The position numbers and the translations under genes are program-made. Below are positions 27,262-36,465 of a stretch of 64,000 bases of DNA, piece by piece. The stretch's first letter is position 1; every line of letters begins with the position of its first letter. The notes below the pieces were generated by a model. That model saw only the letters and a list, made by a program, of their open reading frames with translations. It made no database searches and was not told the origin of the DNA. This DNA is from Inquilinus ginsengisoli_A (GTDB lineage: Bacteria; Pseudomonadota; Alphaproteobacteria; DSM-16000; Inquilinaceae): positions 28,641 through 92,640 of the forward strand of contig NZ_JAVDPW010000018.1 in the NCBI RefSeq assembly GCF_031453975.1. Reading direction: 5' to 3'.

Positions 27262-28695
27262 TCACTGGATCAGGCCTGCTTCGGTCAGCAGGTTCTGCTG
27301 GAACTTGGCGATGTTGTCCAAGGTCGTCTTGGCGTCCTGCTTGCCGGTGATCGCGAGATCGAACTGATCCTGCTGCTCAGTCAGCAATTCGAAGAACTGG
27401 GGCACGTGCCACACGTCCTTCTGCCAGTCCAGCGACGGAGCCCAGGCCCGGTTCCAGGGGCGATAGGTCACGTATTTGGGATCCGAATACACCGATTTGA
27501 TCGCCGACTGGCCGCCCGCCGCCGCGTATTGATGCTGAATGGCGGGCGAGAGCCACCATTTCACGAATTCCACGGCCTCCTTGATCTGGACGTCGGTGGT
27601 CCAGGTGGTCAGCACGAAGGGCTGTCCCCCGATATTGGACCAGCGCACCATCTTGCCGTCCGGGCCGATGGTCCCCGGCATCTGGCCGAACACCAGCTTG
27701 TCCACAACCTTCGAGGCCTTCGGATCGAGAGAGGCTTCCGCCAGCCCGATCCAGTCGACGTTCATGGCCACCTTGCCTTCGCGGAACAGCTCGTCCGACT
27801 TGAAGATGTCCATGGTGCCGGTCCTGGCCACCGGCGGCATGTATTCGATCAGGCCGAGATATTTCTCGAGAGCCTTCACCGCGATCGGCGAATTGACCAC
27901 GCCTTCCGCCTGGCCTTTGGGAACCTGGGTTTCATCCCAGATGTCGCCGCCCATCTGCCAGATGAGGCCGTTGACCTGCATCGACGAGAAGTCGTACGCC
28001 TTGCCGGCCTGGAAGGCGATGCCGTAGAAATCGTCATCGGCGGGCTTGCCAGCCAGCATCTCGCCCTTCTTGCGCCGGAAGAACTCGCCGACGTTCCTGA
28101 AGTCGTCCCAGGTCATGGCGTCAATCTCTTCGCCCGTGCAGGGTAACTTCTTTTTGAATTTCGCCATGAAGTTCTTCTGCTCGGTCTCGTCGCAGAGGAC
28201 GTCCTTGCGCCCGTAGGTGACCAGCACGTCGGGGAACTGCGGGAACCCGTAATAATTCTGGGATTTATAGGGGTAGGTCGCATAGGCGTTCAGCGGATTG
28301 GGATGGATCTCCATGAACGCCTTCTTGAAATCGGGGTCGGCGTCGAGAAGATCGTTGATCTTCCGGAAATAGCCGCCCTCAACGAAGGCACCCAGCCATT
28401 GCGAGTCGGATACGATGAAATTGTACTTCTGCTCGCCAGACGTGAGCGAGGCGTTCACGCGTGTGTAGAAATCGGGCCAAGGAATAAAATCAACATCCAG
28501 CTTCACGGTATTGCCAGACTTCGGTTTATATTGCTCGTCGAAGAACTTCTTCATGACGCGGGTGGGCGGCCAGTCAGGCACCGCCATCGACAGCGTGACC
28601 TCTTCGGCCAGGGCAAATCTGGCCGCACCCGTCATCAGGAGAGCGGCCAGTCCCGCCGCCACCACTACGCCCTTGATTTTCGTTGTCGCCACCAT
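27262..28695 (-). CDS. CUT1 extracellular sugar-binding protein
   Basis: A 477-residue family-1 binding protein. The ATG at 28695 has AGGAGACC upstream and begins a signal peptide (MVATTKIKGVVVAAGLAAL, cleavage near FALAEE, residue 30). The mature protein shows the classic features of large sugar-binding proteins: FIPWPDFYTRV, VNASLTSGEQKYN, then DVLVTYGRKDVL and FREGKVAMNVDW. It lies 59 bases after the first ATPase gene and is followed by a stem-loop and the permeases. The ligand is unknown; an alcohol or aldehyde-yielding compound is possible given the neighbouring dehydrogenases. Confidence 0.9.
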   Translation of the reverse strand: MVATTKIKGVVVAAGLAALLMTGAARFALAEEVTLSMAVPDWPPTRVMKKFFDEQYKPKSGNTVKLDVDFIPWPDFYTRVNASLTSGEQKYNFIVSDSQWLGAFVEGGYFRKINDLLDADPDFKKAFMEIHPNPLNAYATYPYKSQNYYGFPQFPDVLVTYGRKDVLCDETEQKNFMAKFKKKLPCTGEEIDAMTWDDFRNVGEFFRRKKGEMLAGKPADDDFYGIAFQAGKAYDFSSMQVNGLIWQMGGDIWDETQVPKGQAEGVVNSPIAVKALEKYLGLIEYMPPVARTGTMDIFKSDELFREGKVAMNVDWIGLAEASLDPKASKVVDKLVFGQMPGTIGPDGKMVRWSNIGGQPFVLTTWTTDVQIKEAVEFVKWWLSPAIQHQYAAAGGQSAIKSVYSDPKYVTYRPWNRAWAPSLDWQKDVWHVPQFFELLTEQQDQFDLAITGKQDAKTTLDNIAKFQQNLLTEAGLIQ

Positions 28696-28754
28696 TTTCA
28701 GGTCTCCTCCCTTGTGTTTGTTGGAATTCTTGTTTTTTTGTTTCGGCTCCGTCG

Positions 28755-29846
28755 TCAGGTGATCGCCTGTCCGTTCGAGGCCCGGAAGACATGGAGCTTT
28801 CCTGGATCGAAAACGATCGAGGCCCGCTGACCGGGCTGCAGGCCCGAAGCCGCCGCTTCCGGCAGCACCAGACGAAGCGTCTGTCCGCCGGTCTCCATCG
28901 AGATCACCGTGACGTCGCCCAGGGGCTCCAGCATGGCGATGCTCGCCGTCACACCGCCTTCGCCGCCGGTCGCGAGGCGTATGTCGCTCGGCCGGATGCC
29001 CACCACGGCAGCTTCCCCCGCTTCCGCAGTGCTCAGCTTGCGCATGCATGGCAGCGGGCCGATCGCGGATTCGATGACGCCGCCGTCGCGGGACAGCGTG
29101 CCCTTGATCATGTTCATGGACGGCGAACCGATCTTGCCGGCCACGTACAAGTCACGCGGCGCTTCATAGAGCTCGTCGGGCGTCCCGGTCTGCACGACCC
29201 CGCCGTCCCGCAGCACGGCGATCTCCTCACCCATCGACAGCGCCTCCAGCTCATCGGGCGTCGCATAGACGATCGTGAGCCCGGACTGGCGATGCAGCCG
29301 CTTGAGTTCGGCGCGCATCTCGTGCCGGAGCTTGGCATCGAGGTTGGTCAGAGGTTCGTCCAGCAGCAGGATCCGGGGCCGCCGGATCAGGGACCGGCCG
29401 AGCGCGACCCGCTGCTGTTCACCGCCTGAGAGCGTGCCGGGCTTGCGGTCGACCTTCTTGTCGAGCCGGAGCATCGCCGCGGTGTCACGGACGCGGCGGC
29501 CGATCTCCTCCCGCCCCACCCCGGCTTCGACCAGCGGATAGGCCAGGTTCTCATAGACGGTGAGGTGCGGATAGAGCGCGAAGGACTGGAACACCATCGA
29601 CACGCCGCGTCCCGCGATCGGCTCGTGTGTCCAATCCCGACCGAAGATCTCGACGCGGCCCCGGTCCGGCGCGACGAGGCCGGCGATCGTGCGGAGCGTC
29701 GTCGTCTTGCCGACCGAGCTGGGCCCGAACAGCACGAAGAAGCGGCCTTCAGCGACGCTGAACGACAGGTTGTGCAGGGCCCGGACGTGGCCATAGGACC
29801 TGCTGACATTGGTCAGACTCAGCGCACAGGCGTCGACCTGTCCCAT
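28755..29846 (-). CDS. CUT1 ABC transporter ATPase lacking the switch histidine (first ATPase)
   Basis: A 363-residue UgpC/MalK-type ATPase. Walker A GPSSVGKTT (41-49), signature LSGGEQQR (139-146) and Walker B LLLDEP (Glu164) are normal, but the switch region reads YATPDELEA: Pro197 stands where almost all ABC ATPases have His. The DNA confirms the CCC codon. Such a protein is expected to hydrolyse poorly in its own site. The second ATPase of the operon keeps the His but has a damaged signature, so the pair probably works as an asymmetric heterodimer. Encoded upstream of the binding protein; the GntR gene ends 62 bases before it on the same strand. Confidence 0.9.
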   Translation of the reverse strand: MGQVDACALSLTNVSRSYGHVRALHNLSFSVAEGRFFVLFGPSSVGKTTTLRTIAGLVAPDRGRVEIFGRDWTHEPIAGRGVSMVFQSFALYPHLTVYENLAYPLVEAGVGREEIGRRVRDTAAMLRLDKKVDRKPGTLSGGEQQRVALGRSLIRRPRILLLDEPLTNLDAKLRHEMRAELKRLHRQSGLTIVYATPDELEALSMGEEIAVLRDGGVVQTGTPDELYEAPRDLYVAGKIGSPSMNMIKGTLSRDGGVIESAIGPLPCMRKLSTAEAGEAAVVGIRPSDIRLATGGEGGVTASIAMLEPLGDVTVISMETGGQTLRLVLPEAAASGLQPGQRASIVFDPGKLHVFRASNGQAIT

Positions 29847-29908
29847 CGCTTATCCTCCCTTTTCCGCCAGCGTATCACGGATCGGCCCGCTGCCCATGGC
29901 TCCTGGCA

Positions 29909-30622
29909 TCAGTCGAATGCCGGCAGCAGGCGGTCGCGCGACCGCTCGATATGCGTGCGCATCGCCCGCCCGGCCTCGTCCGGGTCATGCCGGGAGAAGG
30001 CGGCCAGAATCGCCGCGTGTTCGTCGAGCGCCTCCTCGGTCACCCGCGAATGGAACATCAGCCGGAAAATGTGGAAATGGGTGTGCTGGTGCGCCAGCGT
30101 CTCGCGGATGAGTTCGTTGCCGGCGACCGCGAGGATCTTGTCGTGGAACACCGCGTCTTCCCGCGCGAACCGGGAGTAGCGGGCCCGTTCGTCCGGTCCT
30201 CCGGCGTGCGACATCACCCCCGCCGCCTCGGTCAGTTCCTGCAGCGCCGCATCCGTCATCGCCGTTGCGGCCTTGCAAGCGGCGTCGGGCTCGAGCAGCA
30301 GGCGGAGCTGGTACAACTCGGTGAAGCGTTGGCGCGAGACCTGGGGCGCCGCGCTGTAGCCGACCAGATGGGTCTTGACTACTAGGCCTTCGCCCTCCAG
30401 GCGGCCCAGCGCCTCGCGGATCGGCGTCTGCGAGACGTTGAACTCGCGCGCCACGGCGTCGACCGTGATGCGGCCGCCCGGAGGAATCTTCAGCGCCATC
30501 AGCTGGGCGAAGATCGCCTCATAGACCTCTTCTGCGAGGCTGGCGCCGCGATGGATCACCGGAACGCCCTCGCCCGGATCGGCCGCCGGATGGGATCTGA
30601 TGAGTGGTTTCTGGCTGCGCAC
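29909..30622 (-). CDS. GntR-family (FCD) transcriptional regulator
   Basis: A winged helix-turn-helix (VDAVAREFNVSQTPIREALGRLE) is followed by an all-helical FCD effector domain with its His/Asp metal-site residues (FHDKILAV, HTHFHIF region, DEHAAILAAF). GTG at 30622 is taken as the start because AAGGGA lies seven bases upstream and gives 237 residues, normal for the family; TTG at 30676 is an in-frame alternative. It is divergent from the alcohol dehydrogenase gene with a palindromic site between, and it precedes the CUT1 operon on the same strand, so it may control both. Confidence 0.88.
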   Translation of the reverse strand: MRSQKPLIRSHPAADPGEGVPVIHRGASLAEEVYEAIFAQLMALKIPPGGRITVDAVAREFNVSQTPIREALGRLEGEGLVVKTHLVGYSAAPQVSRQRFTELYQLRLLLEPDAACKAATAMTDAALQELTEAAGVMSHAGGPDERARYSRFAREDAVFHDKILAVAGNELIRETLAHQHTHFHIFRLMFHSRVTEEALDEHAAILAAFSRHDPDEAGRAMRTHIERSRDRLLPAFD

Positions 30623-30681
30623 TGCTTTGTCCCTTGACAATGCACGAGAGCTAGCACGATCCTCTGCCGCGATCAATACGA

Positions 30682-30707
30682 TATCCTATACGATTTGATA
30701 TAGGATA
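30682..30707. promoter_or_regulatory. Palindromic GntR-type operator before the alcohol dehydrogenase
   Basis: Nine-base perfect arms TATCCTATA and TATAGGATA are separated by eight bases. The site lies 60 bases upstream of the regulator GTG and 49 before the dehydrogenase GTG. It is AT-rich and symmetric, as expected for an FCD-GntR site. Confidence 0.65.
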
Positions 30708-30756
30708 CCTCGGAAAAGCAGATTTTCTCAGCTTCATCAATCGATTGGAGTCGATC

Positions 30757-31998
30757 GTGACGTCTTTCTCGGCGATCCGGTTGCCCAAGGAGATCCTGTT
30801 CGGCAAAGGCCAGCGCGACGCTCTGCCCGCGGTCGCCAGCCGCCTCGGGCGGCGGGCGCTGGTGTGCACCGACGAGCGCCTCGCCACGTCCTCCGATTTC
30901 GGGCGGTTGCTGGACGGCCTGGGCGCGGCCGGCCTTGCCGTCCACGTCTATGGCCGTGTGCTGCCGGACGTGCCGCGCGACAGCGCTGCGGACTGTGCCG
31001 AGGAGGCACGCGGCTTCGCGCCCGACCTCGTCATCGGCATCGGCGGCGGCAGTTGCCTCGACATGGCGAAATGCGCCGCACTGCTGCTCGCCCATGGCGG
31101 CCGGCTGCCGGACTATTACGGCGAGCTCAAGGTGCCGGGACCGGTGTTGCCGGTCGTCGCGGTTCCGACCACCGCGGGAACCGGCTCGGAAGCGACGCCC
31201 GTCGCCGTGATCTCTGACCCGGACCGCATGCTGAAGGTCGGCATATCGAGCCCGCACCTCATCCCCGCCGCGGCCATCTGCGACCCCGACCTCACCCTCT
31301 CCTGCCCGCCCGCCCTGACCGCGATCGCCGGCGCCGATGCGCTCACCCATGCCATCGAGGCGTTCACCGCCGGACGGCGCCCGCCCTCGGCCGAGCTCGC
31401 GCAGAAGCATGTCTTTATCGGCAAGAGCGCGCTGACCGACCATTTCGCGCTTTTCGCCATCCGGTTGCTGGGGCGCAGCCTCGAACGCGCCTGGCGCGAC
31501 GGGGCGGACGAGGATGCGAGGGCGGAGGTGATGATGGCGGCGCTGGCCGCTGGCTGCGCCTTCGGCACGGCGGGCACGGCGGCGGCGCACGCGATCCAGT
31601 ACCCCGTCGGCGCCCTGACCCACACGCCCCACGGCCTCGGCGTCGCGACCGTCCTGCCCTATGTGATGCGCTTCAACCGCGCCGCGGCGCTGGACGAGAT
31701 GGCGGAGATCGCGGTCGCGCTCGGGGTCGACGGCGGGCGCATCTCACGCGCGGTTCTGGCCGACGCCGCCATCGACGAAGTGACCCGGCTGCTGCGCGCA
31801 ATCGGCATCACGCCGACGCTCGCCGGTCTCGGCCTGCCCGCCGACAAGCTGGACTGGACCGCCGAGCAATCGGTCGGCATCGAGCGCCTGATCAAGAACA
31901 ATCCGCGCCCGATCGGGCTCACCGAGATGCGCCGCCTGCTCGATGCCGCCTATCGCGGCGATCTCGACGCCGCGGCATCCGACCCTGTCCTCGAATAA
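30757..31998 (+). CDS. Iron-containing (group III) alcohol dehydrogenase
   Basis: The 413-residue enzyme has the NAD-binding GGGS motif (96-99), PTTAGTGSEAT and the four metal ligands of the group III family: Asp194, His198, His278 and His292. GTG at 30757 is preferred over TTG at 30745 because GGAG lies seven bases before it. It oxidises an alcohol or reduces an aldehyde or semialdehyde in the cytoplasm. The next gene, 12 bases away, is an aldehyde dehydrogenase, so the pair would convert an alcohol to an acid. Maleylacetate reductase is a relative of similar fold and cannot be excluded. Confidence 0.9.
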   Translation: MTSFSAIRLPKEILFGKGQRDALPAVASRLGRRALVCTDERLATSSDFGRLLDGLGAAGLAVHVYGRVLPDVPRDSAADCAEEARGFAPDLVIGIGGGSCLDMAKCAALLLAHGGRLPDYYGELKVPGPVLPVVAVPTTAGTGSEATPVAVISDPDRMLKVGISSPHLIPAAAICDPDLTLSCPPALTAIAGADALTHAIEAFTAGRRPPSAELAQKHVFIGKSALTDHFALFAIRLLGRSLERAWRDGADEDARAEVMMAALAAGCAFGTAGTAAAHAIQYPVGALTHTPHGLGVATVLPYVMRFNRAAALDEMAEIAVALGVDGGRISRAVLADAAIDEVTRLLRAIGITPTLAGLGLPADKLDWTAEQSVGIERLIKNNPRPIGLTEMRRLLDAAYRGDLDAAASDPVLE

Positions 31999-32010
31999 GG
32001 GAACCCGCCC

Positions 32011-33504
32011 ATGACCCCGGCGACGACGCTTTCGACCACGCCCCCTTCTTCCGCGTCGGCCCTCGATCCGGCGAGCTGCGCCCGGGGCCTCTACATCGGC
32101 GGAGAATGGTTGTGGCCGGCCGGATGCAAGCCGATTCCCGTCATCGATCCGTCGACCGGACGGCTCCTGGCCGAGGTGCCGGACGCCTCGGTCGAGGATG
32201 CTGCGGCAGCGGTCGAGGCAGCTGCGCGGGCGGCCGTGGCTTGGCGCTCGACACCGCCGCGCCGGCGTTCCGACATCCTGCGCCGCTGCTTCGAGCTGAT
32301 GACGGAGCGCGCCGAGGATCTGGCTCGGCTGATCGCGCTGGAGAACGGCAAGGCCCTGCGCGATGCGCGCGGCGAGGTCGCCTACGCCGCCGACTTCTTC
32401 CGCTGGAACGCGGAAGAGGCGGTGCGCATCGGCGGCGACTTCATGCTCTCCCCCACCGGGGCGAACCACATCCTCGTCGATTACGAGCCGATCGGCGTCT
32501 GCGTGCTCGTCACGCCCTGGAACTTCCCGGCGGCGATGGCCACCCGCAAGATCGCGCCGGCTCTCGCCGCCGGCTGCACCGTGGTGCTCAAGCCGGCGAG
32601 CGAGACGCCGCTGACCGCCTATGCGCTCGCCGCCCTGTGCGCGGAAGCCGGGGTGCTGCCGGGAGTCGTCAATGTGCTGACCACCGCCGCGCCCGGTCCG
32701 GTGACGGCGGCGATGCTGGCGGATCCCCGGGTGCGGAAGCTGTCCTTCACCGGCTCCACCCAGATCGGCCGGGTGCTGCTCGCCGAGGCGGCGAAGCATG
32801 TGGTGAGCTGCTCGATGGAGCTCGGCGGCAACGCGCCGCTCATCGTCTTCGACGACGCCGATCTGGACCTGGCGCTCGAAGGCGCCATGCTGGCCAAGAT
32901 GCGCAATGGCGGCGAGGCCTGCACCGCCGCCAACCGGCTCTACGTGCAATCCGGCCTCTATGATCGGTTCGCGGCGGAGCTTACGGCGCGCATGGCGGCG
33001 CTGAAGGTCGGCCCCGGCACCGACCCCGCCACCGAATGCGGCCCGATGATCAACCCGGCCGCCGTGGGCAAGATCGAGCGCCTGGTGGACGACGCCCTGT
33101 CGCGCGGCGCCCGGCTGCTCTGCGGCGGCCGGCGGCCGGACGGGCCCGGCTACTTCTATCCGCCGACCGTGCTGGACGGGGTCCCCGCCGATGCCGCCAT
33201 GGCGCAGGATGAGATCTTCGGACCGGTCGCAGCGCTCAGCCGCTTCGAGACGGAAGACGAAGCCGTCGCCCTCGCCAATGCGACCGAGTACGGCCTGGCA
33301 GCCTACGTCTTCACCCGCGATCTGGCGCGGGGCTTGAGGGTCTGCCGCCGCATCGAGACCGGCATGGTCGGGCTCAACCGCGGGCTGGTCTCCGATCCGG
33401 CGGCGCCGTTCGGCGGAACCAAGCAGAGCGGGCTCGGACGGGAGGGCGGCGCGCAGGGCGTGCTCGAATTCCTCGAGGCCAAGTACATCGCGACGCGGCT
33501 CTGA
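32011..33504 (+). CDS. Aldehyde dehydrogenase (succinate-semialdehyde type)
   Basis: A 497-residue enzyme with all catalytic residues of the aldehyde dehydrogenase superfamily: Asn171 (TPWNFP), Glu270 (MELGGN) and Cys304 (GGEACTAANR). Overall sequence style resembles the NAD(P)-dependent succinate-semialdehyde/glutarate-semialdehyde class. It is co-transcribed with the Fe-dependent alcohol dehydrogenase, consistent with oxidation of an alcohol to a carboxylate under GntR control. Its stop codon directly abuts the stop codon of the convergent permease gene. Confidence 0.92.
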   Translation: MTPATTLSTTPPSSASALDPASCARGLYIGGEWLWPAGCKPIPVIDPSTGRLLAEVPDASVEDAAAAVEAAARAAVAWRSTPPRRRSDILRRCFELMTERAEDLARLIALENGKALRDARGEVAYAADFFRWNAEEAVRIGGDFMLSPTGANHILVDYEPIGVCVLVTPWNFPAAMATRKIAPALAAGCTVVLKPASETPLTAYALAALCAEAGVLPGVVNVLTTAAPGPVTAAMLADPRVRKLSFTGSTQIGRVLLAEAAKHVVSCSMELGGNAPLIVFDDADLDLALEGAMLAKMRNGGEACTAANRLYVQSGLYDRFAAELTARMAALKVGPGTDPATECGPMINPAAVGKIERLVDDALSRGARLLCGGRRPDGPGYFYPPTVLDGVPADAAMAQDEIFGPVAALSRFETEDEAVALANATEYGLAAYVFTRDLARGLRVCRRIETGMVGLNRGLVSDPAAPFGGTKQSGLGREGGAQGVLEFLEAKYIATRL

Positions 33505-34350
33505 TCAGCCCTTCACCGCCCCGGCGGTCAGGCCCCGGACCATCGCCCGCTGGACGATCGCGAACAGCACGACGACCGGGACGATGCTGATGATGCCCCC
33601 GGCTGACAGCGCCCCCCAGGGCAGCTGGAATTCGCCGACCATGAGCTGCAGCCCGACCGGCCAGGTTCGCGAACCCGTGCTGGTCGTCAGCATCAGCGCG
33701 AACAGGAACTCGTTCCAGGCGCCGATCGCGACGAAGACCGCGGTGGCGACGAGCCCGCCCATCACAAGCGGCAGGACGATGCGCAGCATCGCGCCGATGC
33801 GGGAGGCGCCGTCGATCCGGGCGGCGTCCTCCAGCTCCGAAGGGACCGCATCGAAGAATCCCTTCATCATCCAGATGAAGACCGGCAGCAGGAAGGTGGT
33901 GTAGGCCAGAGCCAGCCCGAGGCGGCTGTCGAGCAATCCGACGCTGCGCATCAGGATGAACAGCGGCACGATGATCATCACCGCCGGAAACATCCGCACC
34001 ACCAGGTAGAACAGCATGAGTTCGCGCCGGCCGCGGAAGCGGTAGCGTGCGACGGCATAGGAGGCGAGCGTCCCGATCACGACGCAGATCACCACGGTCG
34101 TCAGCGTCACCACGGCGCTGTTGGCGATCAGGGTCGGGAAGTTGGACCGCGTCCAGATCGCGACGTAGTTCTCGAACGTCACGCGCTCGGGGATGTACTG
34201 GATCGTCGCGGTGACGATGTCGGATTCCGGCTTGAGGGACGTCAGGAGAGCCCAGAGCACCGGAAACATCGCGAAGGACACGATCGACAGGGCGGCGGCA
34301 TAGCAGACCAGGACGTGGATCCGGCGCCGGGTGGAACGGCTGCGAAGCAT
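33505..34350 (-). CDS. CUT1 sugar ABC transporter permease (MalG-like)
   Basis: A 281-residue permease with coupling loop EDAARIDGASRIGAMLRI. The ATG at 34350 shares its A with the TGA of the upstream permease (TGATG), which fixes the start. It is the last gene of a minus-strand cassette that encodes a binding protein, an enolase-superfamily enzyme and two permeases but no ATPase. The nearest CUT1 ATPase genes are the pair in the neighbouring operon. Confidence 0.92.
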   Translation of the reverse strand: MLRSRSTRRRIHVLVCYAAALSIVSFAMFPVLWALLTSLKPESDIVTATIQYIPERVTFENYVAIWTRSNFPTLIANSAVVTLTTVVICVVIGTLASYAVARYRFRGRRELMLFYLVVRMFPAVMIIVPLFILMRSVGLLDSRLGLALAYTTFLLPVFIWMMKGFFDAVPSELEDAARIDGASRIGAMLRIVLPLVMGGLVATAVFVAIGAWNEFLFALMLTTSTGSRTWPVGLQLMVGEFQLPWGALSAGGIISIVPVVVLFAIVQRAMVRGLTAGAVKG

Positions 34351-35294
34351 CAGTCCCTCATCGCGTTGGAGAGCTTCACATAGGCGTAGCTGAACACCAT
34401 CAGCAGCAGGAACATGACCACGGACAACGCGCTGGCATAGCCGAAGTTGAATTCCTTGTTCGCCTTCAGGAAGGCATAGAGCGACAGCACCTGGGTCGAG
34501 CGGCCCGGCCCGCCGCCGGTCAGGATCAGCAGGATGTCGGGCGTGTTCACCAGGCTGATGACGCGCAGCACGACGGTCGCCACGATCACGACCCGGAGCT
34601 GCGGCAAGGTCACATGGACGAACTGTCGCCACAGCCCGGCGCCGTCGGTCGCCGCCGCCTCGTAGAGGTCGCCGGGGATCCCCTTCAGGGCCGCCAGCAA
34701 CAGCAGCGCGAAGAATGGGAAGCCGTGCCAGACCTCCACCACCATGGCGGCGAACATCGCCGTGTCCGGATCCGCGAACCACGCCTTGTAGCTGCCGAGG
34801 ACGCCGATGCGCACCAGGATGTCGTTGAGCACGCCGAGGCGCGGATCCAGCATCAGCGCCCACATGTGGCCGGCGACGACGTTCGGCAGGAACCATGGCA
34901 GCAGCACCAAGATCCCGAGCACGCGGAAGCCCGGCAGGCTGGTGTTGAGCACGAGTGCGGTCAGAAGCCCGAGCAGGAGCTCACCGGTCGCCCCGCCCGC
35001 GACCCAGACGACGGTGTTCTGCAGCGACAGCCAGAAGACCGGATCGACGGCCAGTGCGAGATAGTGCTTGAGGCCGACGAAGCCGGTGCCGAGGTCGACC
35101 CGGTTGAGCCTCATCTCGCGGACGCTGAGCCCCATGCCCCACAGCGTCGGGTACAGCACGACCGCCAGGATCAGCACCAGGCTGGGAAGCAGCAGGTAAT
35201 AGGCCCAGCGCCGGCTTTCCGACAGGCGGCCCAGCCGGCCGAGGCGGCGGGCCGGCGCCGGCACAGGCGCCGAGGGCAGATCCAGCACCGTCAT
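34350..35294 (-). CDS. CUT1 sugar ABC transporter permease (MalF-like)
   Basis: A 314-residue permease with the coupling loop EAAATDGAGLWRQFVHV and an N-terminal Pro/Arg-rich tail before the first helix. It overlaps the enolase-superfamily gene by four bases at its start and the second permease by one base at its end. Subunit of an importer whose ATPase is not encoded in the cassette. Confidence 0.92.
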   Translation of the reverse strand: MTVLDLPSAPVPAPARRLGRLGRLSESRRWAYYLLLPSLVLILAVVLYPTLWGMGLSVREMRLNRVDLGTGFVGLKHYLALAVDPVFWLSLQNTVVWVAGGATGELLLGLLTALVLNTSLPGFRVLGILVLLPWFLPNVVAGHMWALMLDPRLGVLNDILVRIGVLGSYKAWFADPDTAMFAAMVVEVWHGFPFFALLLLAALKGIPGDLYEAAATDGAGLWRQFVHVTLPQLRVVIVATVVLRVISLVNTPDILLILTGGGPGRSTQVLSLYAFLKANKEFNFGYASALSVVMFLLLMVFSYAYVKLSNAMRD

Positions 35295-36397
35295 GCCCGC
35301 GCCACGGCCGTGGCCTCGATCCGCTCCCAGTCGAACTCGAAGCCGATGCCCGGACGATCGGAGACCGTGAGCACGCCGCCTTCGATCGACAGGGGCCCGA
35401 GCCTGTCCAGGCCCGCGATCTGCTCGCTCGAGATGACCAGCTGCTCGTAATAGTCGTTGTTGCGGATGGCGGCGCAGAGCTGGGCGTTGGCGAGGCCCAT
35501 CCCATGCACCTGGGCCCGCATGCCATGGGCCTCCGCCAGATGCGCGATCTTGATCGCCCCGGTCAGGCCGCCTTTGTAGAAGGTGCTGGTCCGCGCCATG
35601 TCGAGCGCACCGGCTTGGATCCAGCTGGCCATGTTCCAATGGCAGCCGTCCGAGGTTTCCGCCGCCAGGACCGGGATGTCGAGCGCATCGCAGAGCTTGC
35701 GGTACGAGCCCAGCTCGAATTCCCTCATCGGCTCCTCGTACCAGAGGAACCCTTCCGCCTCGAGCACCCGGCCGAATTGCAGGGCGGTGACGTAGTCCCA
35801 GCCGGCCGAGCCGTCGAACATCAGATCCGCGTCGGGCCCGGCCCAGCGCCGGAGGTTTCGGGACAGCGCCGCATCCTCCTTCGCGTCCCCCCAGGCATGC
35901 AGCTTGAAGGCGGTGAAGCCCGCGTCGATACATTCCTTGATGTGCCGCTCGTAGTCGCCCATCGAGCCCCAGGTGACCGTGGAGGCGTAGGCCGGCACCC
36001 GGCGGTCATGGCCGCCGAGCAGCTGGTGCAGCGGCATACCGGCGGCCTTGGCCTTGATGTCCCAGGCGAGCAGGTCGACGATGCCGAGATGCGGCATCGC
36101 GATCTCCTCGATCCGGTCGATCTCCCAGACCAGCGTCCAGAGCCGTTCGGTCAGGAGTGGGTTTTCGCCGACGAGGCGCTTCAGCCGCCGGTCGACCAGG
36201 CTCATCGCGCCCCAGGCGTTCGCCACCTCGATCGCGCCGGAGATGCCGGCGTCGGTGTCCATGCGGATCACGGCCTTCAGCGGCTTGCGGTCCGCCGGGG
36301 TGCCGTCGCCGGATCCGGCCAGCCCATTCCGCCAGCGATAGGGATGGGCTGGATGCTCGGTCTCGACCACCCAGCAGCGGATGTTCTCGATGCGCAT
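35291..36397 (-). CDS. Enolase-superfamily dehydratase/racemase (mandelate racemase group)
   Basis: The 368-residue protein has the two-domain plan of the mandelate racemase/muconate lactonising group. The first acid-base motif appears as FKLHAWG (K-x-H rather than K-x-K). The three metal ligands are the Asp in LMFDGSAGW and the Glu residues in WYEEPM and AAETSDG. A His in AQVHGMG could act from the other face. Members with K-x-H include acid-sugar dehydratases. GGAGGGAGGC precedes the ATG. It sits inside a sugar importer operon between binding protein and permeases, so the imported compound is likely an aldonic or uronic acid. Confidence 0.88.
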   Translation of the reverse strand: MRIENIRCWVVETEHPAHPYRWRNGLAGSGDGTPADRKPLKAVIRMDTDAGISGAIEVANAWGAMSLVDRRLKRLVGENPLLTERLWTLVWEIDRIEEIAMPHLGIVDLLAWDIKAKAAGMPLHQLLGGHDRRVPAYASTVTWGSMGDYERHIKECIDAGFTAFKLHAWGDAKEDAALSRNLRRWAGPDADLMFDGSAGWDYVTALQFGRVLEAEGFLWYEEPMREFELGSYRKLCDALDIPVLAAETSDGCHWNMASWIQAGALDMARTSTFYKGGLTGAIKIAHLAEAHGMRAQVHGMGLANAQLCAAIRNNDYYEQLVISSEQIAGLDRLGPLSIEGGVLTVSDRPGIGFEFDWERIEATAVARA

Positions 36398-36465
36398 GCC
36401 CTGCCTCCCTCCGAACGTTGGTTGTGCGGTGTGCTGCGGGATGGCCACCGCCTTTGCTCCGGCCG

